The translations under genes were made by a program, and so were the position numbers. Shown piece by piece: positions 26,578 to 35,972 of a stretch of DNA of 64,000 nt. The notes below the pieces were generated by a model. That model saw only the letters and a list, made by a program, of their open reading frames with translations, searched no databases and was not told the DNA's origin. How positions within the stretch are numbered: position 1 is the first letter of the stretch; each line of letters begins with the position of its first letter. Origin of the DNA: Acinetobacter sp. NCu2D-2 (GTDB taxonomy: Bacteria > Pseudomonadota > Gammaproteobacteria > Pseudomonadales > Moraxellaceae). Where the stretch lies: assembly GCF_001647675.1 (NCBI RefSeq), contig NZ_CP015595.1, forward strand, positions 1 to 64,000. Direction: 5' to 3'.

Positions 26578-29500
26578 CACGGACTCATTTATCTGCTCAA
26601 CATAAAAATCAAATTAAGCAATCTGCACAAGATTTACAACAACGTATTGCTGCGTATCTAGAAAATTTTCCTCGAGAGCGTTTAGCAGAAGAACAGAAGC
26701 TCAAAGAAATTCATCTATATCTGACAAAATTAAAAGCTTCTGAGGAATTGAAAATTGATGAAGTATTGTCTTCATTCAAGAAAAATGAAATTAAGAATGC
26801 CTATTACCAATATTGGGCTAAAACTTGGGCAGCAGAAAGGAAAAAACTGCGTATTGCCTATCCGCAACTAAGTCAAAAAATAGATTTTAATGTGGCGTCA
26901 TATCAGGTTACGGGTGCAGCTAAAAAGATTCTGAATACAACGCCGACTAAATTAATAGATGGACGGGTGCTACACGACTTTAAATTACAACTGCAGCGTT
27001 TTTGGTATCAACAAGAACCATTGAAGAAGGGCACATCTGTATTCGAAAGCATGTTAAGCAGTGACTCTAGCACTGGTTTAAAAGAATATTACGTTATGTG
27101 TAAAGCAGTACTCGAGCAATTCGTGCTGAGCTTAATCTTTGATTGTCATTGCCACCTTGAACATCACTTGCGCAGTATTATCAAAATGATTTTAGGTGAA
27201 TTTACTGATTACGGTATAGGTAAGCTCAGTGTTTTTGAAAGTGTCGATTACATTTATAACCGGGCTAAAGAGAATAGCTTAAACGGCTATGGATTTGTGC
27301 TGAATTACACAGTTGAAAACTCAAAATATGCCAATCTTATAGAAAATCAACAGACTTTCCAGACCTGCCAAATTCCGCTTACACCCATCACCTTGGTATT
27401 GCTAAATCGACTGATTGTTGAATTTAGAAAATATGATCAAAAAGCCGGAAAATACCCTTTCACATGTGAACGTTTTGGTGAACTAATAAATAATGCAGAG
27501 GATTTTAGATTATTTGTGCTGGAAGCCTTAACACGTGTGAATCCAGAACATGTAGTGACTAAAAACTTTGATAAGAAAGGCTTTAAAATATTTAAGCATA
27601 TAGACTATTTATTATGGGCTGGCGAATACAGTCAAACAGATAGTTTTTTAGCGAGTTTGCAGCAGCATCGCTACAATACGGCTACATTATCAGTGGCATT
27701 TATCAATCAGCTAGAAAGAGCATTGTATATCCCTTTTCAGCAACTCAAGCAACGTTACAATGAGGATTTCGAGAATCGTAAAGAACAACGGAATAAAGTG
27801 TCTTATGTGCCACGGCAGCATATCGGCGAGCATTCTGAGATTTCAATCCCTGCACAAGTTTCAGATGTCTTAAGAATCGAAGTTAAAAAGAAGAATAAAG
27901 AAAAATTTAAAAAAATCATTGAACAGAATCTGGCAAAATTAAAACAGGATTATGAATATGAGTTTACGTCTATAGGGCAAAGTCCTGATTTAGCGTCTCT
28001 TAGCATCCAGATTTGCTTGCTGACTTGGTATCTCAAGCATATTCGTAATAACCTTCAACTCTCATCATTAAATACTTATAAATCAGCCATTGTTTCTGAC
28101 CTATATTCATATGCAGTTGAACATAGTATTGATTTACTTCATGCCGATCAAAGTGATTATGAAGACATGTATGAAGCTATTCTCGCCAGTAAACGTGAAA
28201 ATGATGAAGCAGCATTGCGTAAAGCGGAAGAAGGAGCTCGTTCGACCAAAAATATTGATACTTATAGTACGGCCATCATCCGTTTGAAGGAATTTCATCA
28301 ATGTATTGCAGAAGTTTATGAGTTACCGACATTAATATCTTGGTTTAGCCAATATAAAACGAACAGTATTCAGATTTGTCGTAGTGGATATCTGCCACCA
28401 CGTTGTTTTGGCTATATACTTCATCAGATTTTGCCCCAGTCTAAAACAGCTATTGGCACTAAACTTGATGATGACGACCTTATACTGCTACAAGTTATTT
28501 ACATCTTGGCTTACCGTTGTGGTCTCAGGATAAGTGAAATTCTCGGATTAAAGCTCAGTGATTTAATTAGCCCGGATTTACGCCGTATTCAAAAGACCAG
28601 TAAAAAAACTTTATATAAGATTAAGAATAATAAACTGAGCTTTTTAAAGGTTCAGATTAGAAATAATTACGATCGTCAATTAAAAACATGGAGTTCGCAA
28701 CGTTCTTTGTCATTACATGAATTGCTCAATCATGAGGAATTCAATTTGATCGAGAAATTATTAAAAAGAAATTTACTAGTGCAGGATCATGAATTTATTC
28801 TGCTCGGTGAAAATAGATTTCTTTTCGAAAAAGTGGGCAAGGGTGTCATACAAGCCAATACTGTTCGGCAGATATTAAAAAGCTGTTTTGATTTTTTATT
28901 TGGTTTTGATCAACACAATTTAAGTTTTCATACACTCAGACATAGTGCAGCGAATCATATGGCTATTTTGCTTAAAGGTAGTGATGAGCTATGTCACACT
29001 TGGTTAGATTATTCAGTAGATCAGATACGTAGCATTCGTAACTATGTACTATCACAGCCTTATACCAGTGCTGATCGCGCTGATATATGGAAGCATTTGG
29101 CTTATTTTTTAGGTCATGCCTCTGTAGAGATGACAGCGAATCATTATTTACATTTTGGGAGCATCTTGTACGCTGACGCCAAACGTAAAGAGTGCTATAG
29201 AATTTCGAATAAAGTATTGCAGCAATTTCGACATAAACAGAATAGAGCAGGCTTAGGGCGTATTAAAACTCTAGAAATTGACATAGGTGTATATAACATT
29301 AAAAAACTCTTACACGCAGATTTCTTGTCAAAAATTGAATTGGTTCATCAAAAACAATCATCGATAACTCGTCACTCAATCGGTAGTAGTGATAAGCGTT
29401 TCTTATTCATGGATGAGGGGAATATAGCGTCACACAAAGATTCATTTATCAGTGACTTAGAGTTAACAGTTAATTTTAGGGCGTGTTTATCTGATCCTGC

Positions 29501-30029
29501 TAAAAAACAGCGTTTCTTTACTTACATCCAGAATGCTTATTCGAGACAGAAATTTAGTCTTCAGCAGCGCAATTATAAGGAGCAACACTCACCTGAAGAG
29601 TTATTGGAGAATCTTCTCAGATATGCAGAATTAAATCATTATAAAGCCTTTCACCTCATTAAAGTGGCGTATGAGAAAGCTAAGCGAAAAGCAGTTTTTG
29701 AGAAAAACATCATTGAGCTGATTAAGCTATTTAATCAGTATTGTCGTATTGAATACGCAAAGATTCACTTTTACGTTCAAGATGAAAAAAGCCATAAAGC
29801 TTATTTACGATTTTTATTGCTTTTAAAAAATATCGTGGGCGATGAGTTTTTTGCTCAGATGAATGTCAATAATGAGACATGGAAGGATATTTCTAAACGT
29901 ATAGCCAGTTATAAAAGCAAACGTATTGACGAGCTAGTAATTAAGAATAGTCAACCGAGAGCATGTCATACGCAAATTGTGATTGCGGCTATTTTTCATC
30001 TGATTTGCTATGAAATTATAAGCTCTTAG
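26574..30029 (+). CDS. Very large tyrosine recombinase (1151 aa)
   Basis: Integrase-family recombinase with the full catalytic set: R652 (CGLRISEIL), H786 and R789 (FHTLRHSAAN), H848 (FLGHASVEMT) and Y858 (ANHYLHF). Typical integrases have 300-450 residues. This one has about 600 residues before the catalytic domain and nearly 290 after it. The N-terminal part contains a second core-binding-like helical region (QICLLTWYLKHIRNNLQLSSLNTYKSAI). It starts inside the stop of the preceding recombinase-like gene. It is the probable mobility enzyme of the defence island. Its attachment sites are not apparent. Confidence 0.88.
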   Translation: MTRTHLSAQHKNQIKQSAQDLQQRIAAYLENFPRERLAEEQKLKEIHLYLTKLKASEELKIDEVLSSFKKNEIKNAYYQYWAKTWAAERKKLRIAYPQLSQKIDFNVASYQVTGAAKKILNTTPTKLIDGRVLHDFKLQLQRFWYQQEPLKKGTSVFESMLSSDSSTGLKEYYVMCKAVLEQFVLSLIFDCHCHLEHHLRSIIKMILGEFTDYGIGKLSVFESVDYIYNRAKENSLNGYGFVLNYTVENSKYANLIENQQTFQTCQIPLTPITLVLLNRLIVEFRKYDQKAGKYPFTCERFGELINNAEDFRLFVLEALTRVNPEHVVTKNFDKKGFKIFKHIDYLLWAGEYSQTDSFLASLQQHRYNTATLSVAFINQLERALYIPFQQLKQRYNEDFENRKEQRNKVSYVPRQHIGEHSEISIPAQVSDVLRIEVKKKNKEKFKKIIEQNLAKLKQDYEYEFTSIGQSPDLASLSIQICLLTWYLKHIRNNLQLSSLNTYKSAIVSDLYSYAVEHSIDLLHADQSDYEDMYEAILASKRENDEAALRKAEEGARSTKNIDTYSTAIIRLKEFHQCIAEVYELPTLISWFSQYKTNSIQICRSGYLPPRCFGYILHQILPQSKTAIGTKLDDDDLILLQVIYILAYRCGLRISEILGLKLSDLISPDLRRIQKTSKKTLYKIKNNKLSFLKVQIRNNYDRQLKTWSSQRSLSLHELLNHEEFNLIEKLLKRNLLVQDHEFILLGENRFLFEKVGKGVIQANTVRQILKSCFDFLFGFDQHNLSFHTLRHSAANHMAILLKGSDELCHTWLDYSVDQIRSIRNYVLSQPYTSADRADIWKHLAYFLGHASVEMTANHYLHFGSILYADAKRKECYRISNKVLQQFRHKQNRAGLGRIKTLEIDIGVYNIKKLLHADFLSKIELVHQKQSSITRHSIGSSDKRFLFMDEGNIASHKDSFISDLELTVNFRACLSDPAKKQRFFTYIQNAYSRQKFSLQQRNYKEQHSPEELLENLLRYAELNHYKAFHLIKVAYEKAKRKAVFEKNIIELIKLFNQYCRIEYAKIHFYVQDEKSHKAYLRFLLLLKNIVGDEFFAQMNVNNETWKDISKRIASYKSKRIDELVIKNSQPRACHTQIVIAAIFHLICYEIISS

Positions 30030-30110
30030 GCTCGATAGCTTAGATCAACACTATTCAATTTACTCGTAAACTTTCATAATGACCAAAATGATATTCAGTA
30101 TTAAAGATTA

Positions 30111-30692
30111 ATGAATACAATAAACTACTATAACGTCCGAGCCGATCAATTTGTGCAATCTACCTTCTTTGTAGATATGGAAGAATTGTATCAACCATTC
30201 TTGAGATTACTTCCTGAGCGTGCTGCAATTCTAGATTTAGGTTGCGGCTCAGGACGGGATTCTTTAGCTTTTAAAAATAAAGGGTATCACGTTACTGCGA
30301 TAGATTATTCAGAAGTGTTAGTAGCGAAAGCCAATGAACTGACAGGAATTCAAGTTCGAAAAGAAAGTTTCTATGAACTTAAATATCAAGAACAATTTGA
30401 TGGTATTTGGGCATGTGCATCCTTACTACATTGCGAGCGAGATAAATTGCTAGATGTATTGCGTAGAATTCATCGTGCATTGCGCTGTACTGGCGTGTGT
30501 TATATGTCTTTTAAGTATGGCACAACAGACAGAGTCAAAGATGGTCGAGCTTTTACTGATTTAGATGAAGAGCAAGCTCAGGAATTATTAGATCAATTGG
30601 ATGGGGTAGTGGTATTAAAACAATGGATCACCGTAGATAAGCGTCCTGATCGTGATGAACAGTGGCTGAATGTACTTTGGAAAAAGAAATAA
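30111..30692 (+). CDS. Class I SAM-dependent methyltransferase
   Basis: A 193-residue Rossmann methyltransferase with motif I LDLGCGSGRD at residues 41-50, the acidic residue after strand 2 in VTAIDYSE, and IWACASLLH as a post-motif region. It resembles small-molecule methyltransferases (TehB/UbiE-like), not DNA methyltransferases: no DPPY or NPPY motif is present. It is followed 22 bp later by an HNH nuclease gene. Its substrate is unknown. The island setting raises the possibility that it acts with the nuclease gene. Confidence 0.85.
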   Translation: MNTINYYNVRADQFVQSTFFVDMEELYQPFLRLLPERAAILDLGCGSGRDSLAFKNKGYHVTAIDYSEVLVAKANELTGIQVRKESFYELKYQEQFDGIWACASLLHCERDKLLDVLRRIHRALRCTGVCYMSFKYGTTDRVKDGRAFTDLDEEQAQELLDQLDGVVVLKQWITVDKRPDRDEQWLNVLWKKK

Positions 30693-30714
30693 AATAATAA
30701 GGAAATCTTCGTCT

Positions 30715-31740
30715 ATGTCCGAATTCTACGAAATAGAGCCATCATTAGAAAATTATTGGCGTGCGGTCATTCTGTTTGGACGTAATGTTGCCTCCTATAA
30801 ATTTGCCTTAGCAAAATCACTTTATGACCTAAAAGCTGAAGGCGATACTGTTATTACCCTTGATCAATTGGCAGCCCCATTTAGCCAGCATATTTGTGAG
30901 CATTTAAAGCTTGTAGATAAACAGGCAACATCAAGCTCAAGTAAATTCTTAGATTTTTGCCGATCATATAATGCTGGTGAAATAGATCAGCAAACCTTAA
31001 TTTCAAAAACCATGCAGTATGGTTTCGTAAATGTGATTGATGCCTTTCATAACGTACATGGGCAAGAGTTACCGAAAAGATTCTTTATGGATGCGCGTAA
31101 AACCCATGGAGGCATCATTCTGACAGATGAAGTATTTCAACTCTTTGAAGCGCAAAATGCGAGTGACCTTGTCGATGAAACAGAAGCAAGATGGCGCTTG
31201 GTTGAAACGGCTTGGGATATGAATTTGCCGAAGCACTTGGTTCAGATCGAGCATGATGATCAAGGGATTCTTGTTGCGAATAACAAAATAAGACGCGTCA
31301 ATGTCACCTCAGCAAAATCAGCTCTAAATGGCTATCAAAAGAGCCGTTGTTTCTACTGTTTTGCACCGATCACCATCGAACAGTTATTTGAGCATTCGGC
31401 AGATGTAGATCATTTCTTCCCGCATAGATTACGTGAATGTGATATTCAAAAGCCAATCAACGGCGTAGCGAATCTGGTATTGGCATGTCCTACATGTAAT
31501 CGAGGACAGCAGGGTAAGTTTGATCGATTACCTTCGGTGAATTTATTAGAACGATTGCATAAGCGTAATGAGTATTTAATTACGAGTCATCATCCATTGC
31601 GAGAAACACTGATTGCTCAAACAGGGTTTACAGAATCAGCGCGTCGTGGTTTTTTACAAGATGCATATAACTGTGCCACATTAACGATGGGTGGTGGGAA
31701 AAAGTGGGAACCAAAAATGAATGGATTAAGCCTATTTTAA
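30715..31740 (+). CDS. HNH endonuclease-domain protein
   Basis: A 341-residue protein beginning at ATG 30715 after an AAGGAAA site. The C-terminal half carries an HNH fold with zinc-binding pairs: C212-x2-C215 (SRCFYCFAPI), the ADVDHFFPH core with D232-H233, N253 and C258-x2-C261 followed by N262 (LACPTCNRGQQGKFD). The N-terminal 200 residues are helical and unfamiliar. It lies directly behind a methyltransferase gene and ahead of the restriction operon. It is probably a DNA nuclease of a defence module; the target is unknown. Confidence 0.87.
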   Translation: MSEFYEIEPSLENYWRAVILFGRNVASYKFALAKSLYDLKAEGDTVITLDQLAAPFSQHICEHLKLVDKQATSSSSKFLDFCRSYNAGEIDQQTLISKTMQYGFVNVIDAFHNVHGQELPKRFFMDARKTHGGIILTDEVFQLFEAQNASDLVDETEARWRLVETAWDMNLPKHLVQIEHDDQGILVANNKIRRVNVTSAKSALNGYQKSRCFYCFAPITIEQLFEHSADVDHFFPHRLRECDIQKPINGVANLVLACPTCNRGQQGKFDRLPSVNLLERLHKRNEYLITSHHPLRETLIAQTGFTESARRGFLQDAYNCATLTMGGGKKWEPKMNGLSLF

Positions 31741-31880
31741 ATATTCTTTTATGTTCATGTTTGTATGTCCTTTGATAAAAATAATACTAATAATATTAAA
31801 ACTTTATTAGCCTTTTTGTTTTTAAATGAATACTTAATATATACAATAACTATAAAAGAAACAAAGCATAGACTTGTGGT

Positions 31881-34800
31881 ATGAAAATCATTGATAACAT
31901 CAATTTGAATTTGGGTGATGACCTTAAGGGTAATTTAGGGACTAAGGCGAAAATTGGTGTCGCAGCATCTTACTTTTCCATATATGCCTACGAGGCTTTA
32001 AAAAAAGAACTCGAAAAAGTAGATGAATTATCTTTTATTTTTACCTCGCCAACCTTTGTTGCTGAGCATGTAACAGATCGCCTCAAGAAAGAACGTCGCG
32101 AATTTATTATTCCTAAAGCAAACACTGAAAATAGTTTATATGGAACTGAGTTCGAAATTCATCTCAAGAATAAACTTTCGCAAAAAGCCATTGCTAAAGA
32201 ATGTGCTGACTGGGTGAAGCGTAAAGCAAAGTTCAAGTCTAATACCAGTAATGCACCTATGCAGGAAATGATTACGGTTGCTCATCCTGAGAAATCTTAT
32301 TCCTATTTCCCGATACAAGGTTTTTCACCTGTGGGCTTGGGATATGAGAAGAGCAATGCAATTTCAAATATTGTCACTTGCTTTGACGAACCACCAATGG
32401 TTCAAACCTATATGCAACTCTTCAATCAGATTTGGCAAGATTCAAGCAAAGTTCAGGATGTCACAGAAGAGATTATTCGACATATTGAATCGGTGTATCA
32501 AGAGAATGCACCTGAGCGTATTTACTTTCTTATGCTCTATAACATCTTCAAGGACTTCTTAGATGACTTAAATGAAGATGTGATGCCGAATGACCTCACT
32601 GGCTATCAAGATACCTTGGTTTGGCAGAAGTTATTTAATTTCCAAAAAGATGCTGCCGTAGGAATTATCAATAAGCTAGAGACCTATAACGGCTGTATTC
32701 TTGCTGATAGCGTAGGTTTGGGTAAGACCTTTACGGCGCTAGCTGTTATCAAATATTACGAGTTACGTAACAAGAGTGTATTGGTTCTTTGTCCGAAGAA
32801 GCTTGGTGCAAACTGGACCAATTACAATACCAACCTTGTGACCAACATCTTTGCCAAAGATCGTTTTAACTATGATGTGCTATATCACACAGATTTATCG
32901 CGTCGTAGTGGGGAAACACTTGGGATTGATCTCGCTAAGGTTAATTGGGGTAATTACGATTTAATCGTGATTGATGAATCACATAACTTTAGAAATCGTG
33001 ATACCTATAAAGACAAAGAAACACGCTATGACAAACTGATGAATAAAGTATTACGTCAGGGAGTGAAATCAAAAGTTCTCATGCTTTCTGCGACACCTGT
33101 GAACAACCGTTTCCGTGATCTTAAAAATCAGTTGGCGTTGGCGTATGAAGGGAATTCAAATCTACTTGAGGATAAGCTAGATACTGAGCGTGACATCGAA
33201 ACCATATTTAGTCGTGCTCAAGCGAGCTTTAATACTTGGTCGAAACTGCCACCAGAAAGCCGTACAACTGCATCTATTCTAAATCTATTAGACTTTGATT
33301 TTTTCAAGTTGCTGGATAGCGTCACCATTGCACGTTCACGTAAGCATATTCAGACCTTTTACGATACCAAAGACATTGGTCAGTTCCCACGGCGTTTAAA
33401 GCCGATCTCATTTCACTGTGGTTTAACCCATGACAAACCAAGTGTGAGTTTTGATGAAATCTATAATGATCTCAGCCTAATTAAAATGTCTGTTTATGCG
33501 CCTGTGAGTTATGTATTTCCAAGTGCACTCAGTAAATATGAAGCAAGTTTTGATACTGATGTAGGCGGTGGGGTTAAATTTAAGCAGATTGACCGTGAGC
33601 GTAGTTTACAAGCCCTAATGACTGTTAACCTGCTTAAACGTCTTGAGAGCTCAGTACATGCGTTTAGATTGACGCTAACCGTCCTAAAAGACCGCATTGA
33701 AGATGTCTTATCACGCATTGCTGACTTTGAAGCACGTCAGACCGATGGTAGTGTCAATGTCATTTCTGATTTAGGTTTTGATGAGGATGAAAGCGGTGAA
33801 CTCCTGCATAGCGATGACTTGATTGGCAATAAGCTGAAAATTCATCTAGGTGATATGGACTTGTTGCGCTGGCAGGAAGATTTATCTGCAGATCATCAAA
33901 TTATCTTAGGACTTTTAAAAAGCATTCAACCCATTACGCCACAAAAAGATGAAAAGCTTCAGCACTTAAAACAGCATATCATCGAAAAAATTCAGCAACC
34001 GATTAATCCTCAAAACCGTAAAGTGATCATCTTTACCGCATTTGCAGATACAGCGCATTATCTGTATGAACACATTGCGCCGTATTTGCTTGAACAGTAC
34101 GGTTTACATAGTGCCAAGATCACAGGTTCTGAAAATGCTTCAACCGTTAAAACCATGGTGGGTAGTCGTAAAGCTTATGATATGCAGGGCTTACTGACAT
34201 TATTCTCACCACGATCGAAACAGAAACAAGATGTATATCCTGAGGAAGGTCGGGAGATTGATGTACTGATTGCAACGGACTGTATTTCAGAAGGTCAAAA
34301 CTTACAAGATTGTGATTACTTAATTAACTTTGATATTCATTGGAACCCTGTACGTATCATTCAGCGTTTTGGACGTGTCGATCGTATTGGTTCACCGAAT
34401 AGCGTGATTCAGCTTGTGAACTATTGGCCAAACATTAGCTTGGATGAATACATTAATCTGCGTGAACGTGTTGAGAATCGTATGGTGATTGTCGATATGA
34501 CCAGTACAGGTGATGACAATGTCCTCAGCGCCCAAGCCAACGATATTGCGTATCGTCGTGAGCAATTGCATCGTTTGCAAAATGAAGTATTAGACCTTGA
34601 AGATGCCAATACAGGGGTATCGATTACCGACTTGGGTCTAAATGATTTCCGAATGGATCTCCTGAGTTATTTGGAAGAGCATCCTGAACTTGAACGATTG
34701 CCAAATGGTTTGCATACCGTTGTTCCTGCACAGCCTGAATTTGGATTAGAACCTGGTGTAATTTTTACCCTACGATCACGTCAAGCTGAGTCGCAGAGTA

Positions 34801-35159
34801 TTCAGACCAATCGTCTCTATCCATATTATATTGTTTATATTAATCAACAGGGTGAGGTGATCTATGATTACACCCAAGCCAAGCATTTACTTGATGTCGC
34901 ACGTAAAGCATGTCGTGGTAAGAGTGAGCCCATTCCATCTGTGTATGAACCATTTAACCTGAAAACAGAAGATGGTCGGAATATGAAGCAATATTCTGAG
35001 CTTTTGGATAAAGTCGTATATACGATTAAGTCGGTCAAAGCTGAAAAGGATATTGATAGTTTATTCTCAGGCTTACAGACCACGGCGCTTGTTGATGAAA
35101 TATCAAGTTTAAATGACTTTGAGCTGATTAGTTTTATTGTGATTGAGGACACTCTATGA
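31881..35159 (+). CDS. SNF2-family helicase with PLD-like N-terminus, restriction-associated
   Basis: A 1092-residue superfamily 2 ATPase. Motif I is VGLGKT (K282), motif II D365ESH, motif III LSATPVNNRF, and the second RecA lobe ends with IATDCISEGQNLQDCDYLINFD and IIQRFGRVDRIG. The first ~200 residues look like a degenerate phospholipase-D-like domain; a clear HxKxxxxD motif is not visible. The stop overlaps the DUF4391 gene (ATGA), which precedes type III mod and res. It probably translocates on DNA as part of the restriction assembly. DISARM also has an SNF2 protein, but its other genes are absent. Confidence 0.88.
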   Translation: MKIIDNINLNLGDDLKGNLGTKAKIGVAASYFSIYAYEALKKELEKVDELSFIFTSPTFVAEHVTDRLKKERREFIIPKANTENSLYGTEFEIHLKNKLSQKAIAKECADWVKRKAKFKSNTSNAPMQEMITVAHPEKSYSYFPIQGFSPVGLGYEKSNAISNIVTCFDEPPMVQTYMQLFNQIWQDSSKVQDVTEEIIRHIESVYQENAPERIYFLMLYNIFKDFLDDLNEDVMPNDLTGYQDTLVWQKLFNFQKDAAVGIINKLETYNGCILADSVGLGKTFTALAVIKYYELRNKSVLVLCPKKLGANWTNYNTNLVTNIFAKDRFNYDVLYHTDLSRRSGETLGIDLAKVNWGNYDLIVIDESHNFRNRDTYKDKETRYDKLMNKVLRQGVKSKVLMLSATPVNNRFRDLKNQLALAYEGNSNLLEDKLDTERDIETIFSRAQASFNTWSKLPPESRTTASILNLLDFDFFKLLDSVTIARSRKHIQTFYDTKDIGQFPRRLKPISFHCGLTHDKPSVSFDEIYNDLSLIKMSVYAPVSYVFPSALSKYEASFDTDVGGGVKFKQIDRERSLQALMTVNLLKRLESSVHAFRLTLTVLKDRIEDVLSRIADFEARQTDGSVNVISDLGFDEDESGELLHSDDLIGNKLKIHLGDMDLLRWQEDLSADHQIILGLLKSIQPITPQKDEKLQHLKQHIIEKIQQPINPQNRKVIIFTAFADTAHYLYEHIAPYLLEQYGLHSAKITGSENASTVKTMVGSRKAYDMQGLLTLFSPRSKQKQDVYPEEGREIDVLIATDCISEGQNLQDCDYLINFDIHWNPVRIIQRFGRVDRIGSPNSVIQLVNYWPNISLDEYINLRERVENRMVIVDMTSTGDDNVLSAQANDIAYRREQLHRLQNEVLDLEDANTGVSITDLGLNDFRMDLLSYLEEHPELERLPNGLHTVVPAQPEFGLEPGVIFTLRSRQAESQSIQTNRLYPYYIVYINQQGEVIYDYTQAKHLLDVARKACRGKSEPIPSVYEPFNLKTEDGRNMKQYSELLDKVVYTIKSVKAEKDIDSLFSGLQTTALVDEISSLNDFELISFIVIEDTL

Positions 35160-35830
35160 CGCTATACCTTTACCCTGAACAAGCCAAAGTGGATCGCTTG
35201 ATTCCTAAAAATAAGTTCTATGCGCAGGGAAAGGCAAGCAGTCAAATTGAACAATTGTTTGTGGAGCAGGTGGAGAGTATTCGTTGGGCATATAAGCTTG
35301 ATGCCTCTACCATTCACATGCAAGACCAAGATGATTTAAAAGAAATCCAAATCTTTCATATCCAAAGCCGTGTTGAAAATTTTGACACGGCAATCTTGGC
35401 ATATATCGATAAATTGATTCCCAGTCCGATCATTTATGAAGTTTATTTTAACGATGTAGTGAAAACCATTGCGACTTATAAGCGATTAAATCAAGCAGAT
35501 AAGACCAAAGTGGTGATCGGTCAGTATTACACTACCGCATGGCAACATGATATAAACCGTATCGCATTGCCAATATTTTTGCATTTAAGTGATTTATATG
35601 AGCATTTTATCTACGATTTATTACCACATCAGCTAGAAAATAGTGCAAATAGTGGACAAGATGATATTGAAGCTCAAATTGCACGCAATGAAAAAATTGA
35701 GCAACTGAATAAGCAAATTGCCAAGTTAAGCCAGAGTTTAAAAAGGGAAAAGCAGTTTAACCGACAGGTTGAGATCAATCGGAAAATCACTGAACTGCGC
35801 CAACAGATCGAACAGATATATAACAACTAA
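35156..35830 (+). CDS. DUF4391-type protein of the restriction operon
   Basis: A 224-residue protein. Residues 1-165 form a conserved-looking alpha/beta domain (YLYPEQAKVDRLIPKNKFY, IHMQDQDDLKEIQIFHIQ, SPIIYEVYF). The last 60 residues are a charged coiled coil (IARNEKIEQLNKQIAKLSQSL). It overlaps the helicase stop by 4 nt. I assign DUF4391 from memory of its usual position between a helicase and a site-specific methyltransferase. Function is unknown; a bridging role between helicase and methyltransferase is a guess. Confidence 0.75.
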   Translation: MTLYLYPEQAKVDRLIPKNKFYAQGKASSQIEQLFVEQVESIRWAYKLDASTIHMQDQDDLKEIQIFHIQSRVENFDTAILAYIDKLIPSPIIYEVYFNDVVKTIATYKRLNQADKTKVVIGQYYTTAWQHDINRIALPIFLHLSDLYEHFIYDLLPHQLENSANSGQDDIEAQIARNEKIEQLNKQIAKLSQSLKREKQFNRQVEINRKITELRQQIEQIYNN

Positions 35831-35868
35831 AATCAGCGAATGACTGCATGGGGGTGCAAGCTGATTTT
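35829..35868 (+). promoter_or_regulatory. Stem-loop between DUF4391 and mod
   Basis: AAAATCAGC (overlapping the stop codon) pairs with GCTGATTTT over 9 bp; inside the loop TGCA...TGCA flanks a GGGGG run. A second small hairpin GTGC-A7-GCAC lies at 35927-35941. The 142-bp gap may attenuate or separately promote mod expression. Confidence 0.5.
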
Positions 35869-35972
35869 AGACAAGTTTTTAGGGGGTATTTACAGCTTAA
35901 GAGGGTTAAGTTGTAAAACCATAATAAGTGCAAAAAAAGCACAAAACATAAAGTGGTATAGGGGTATCGGGT

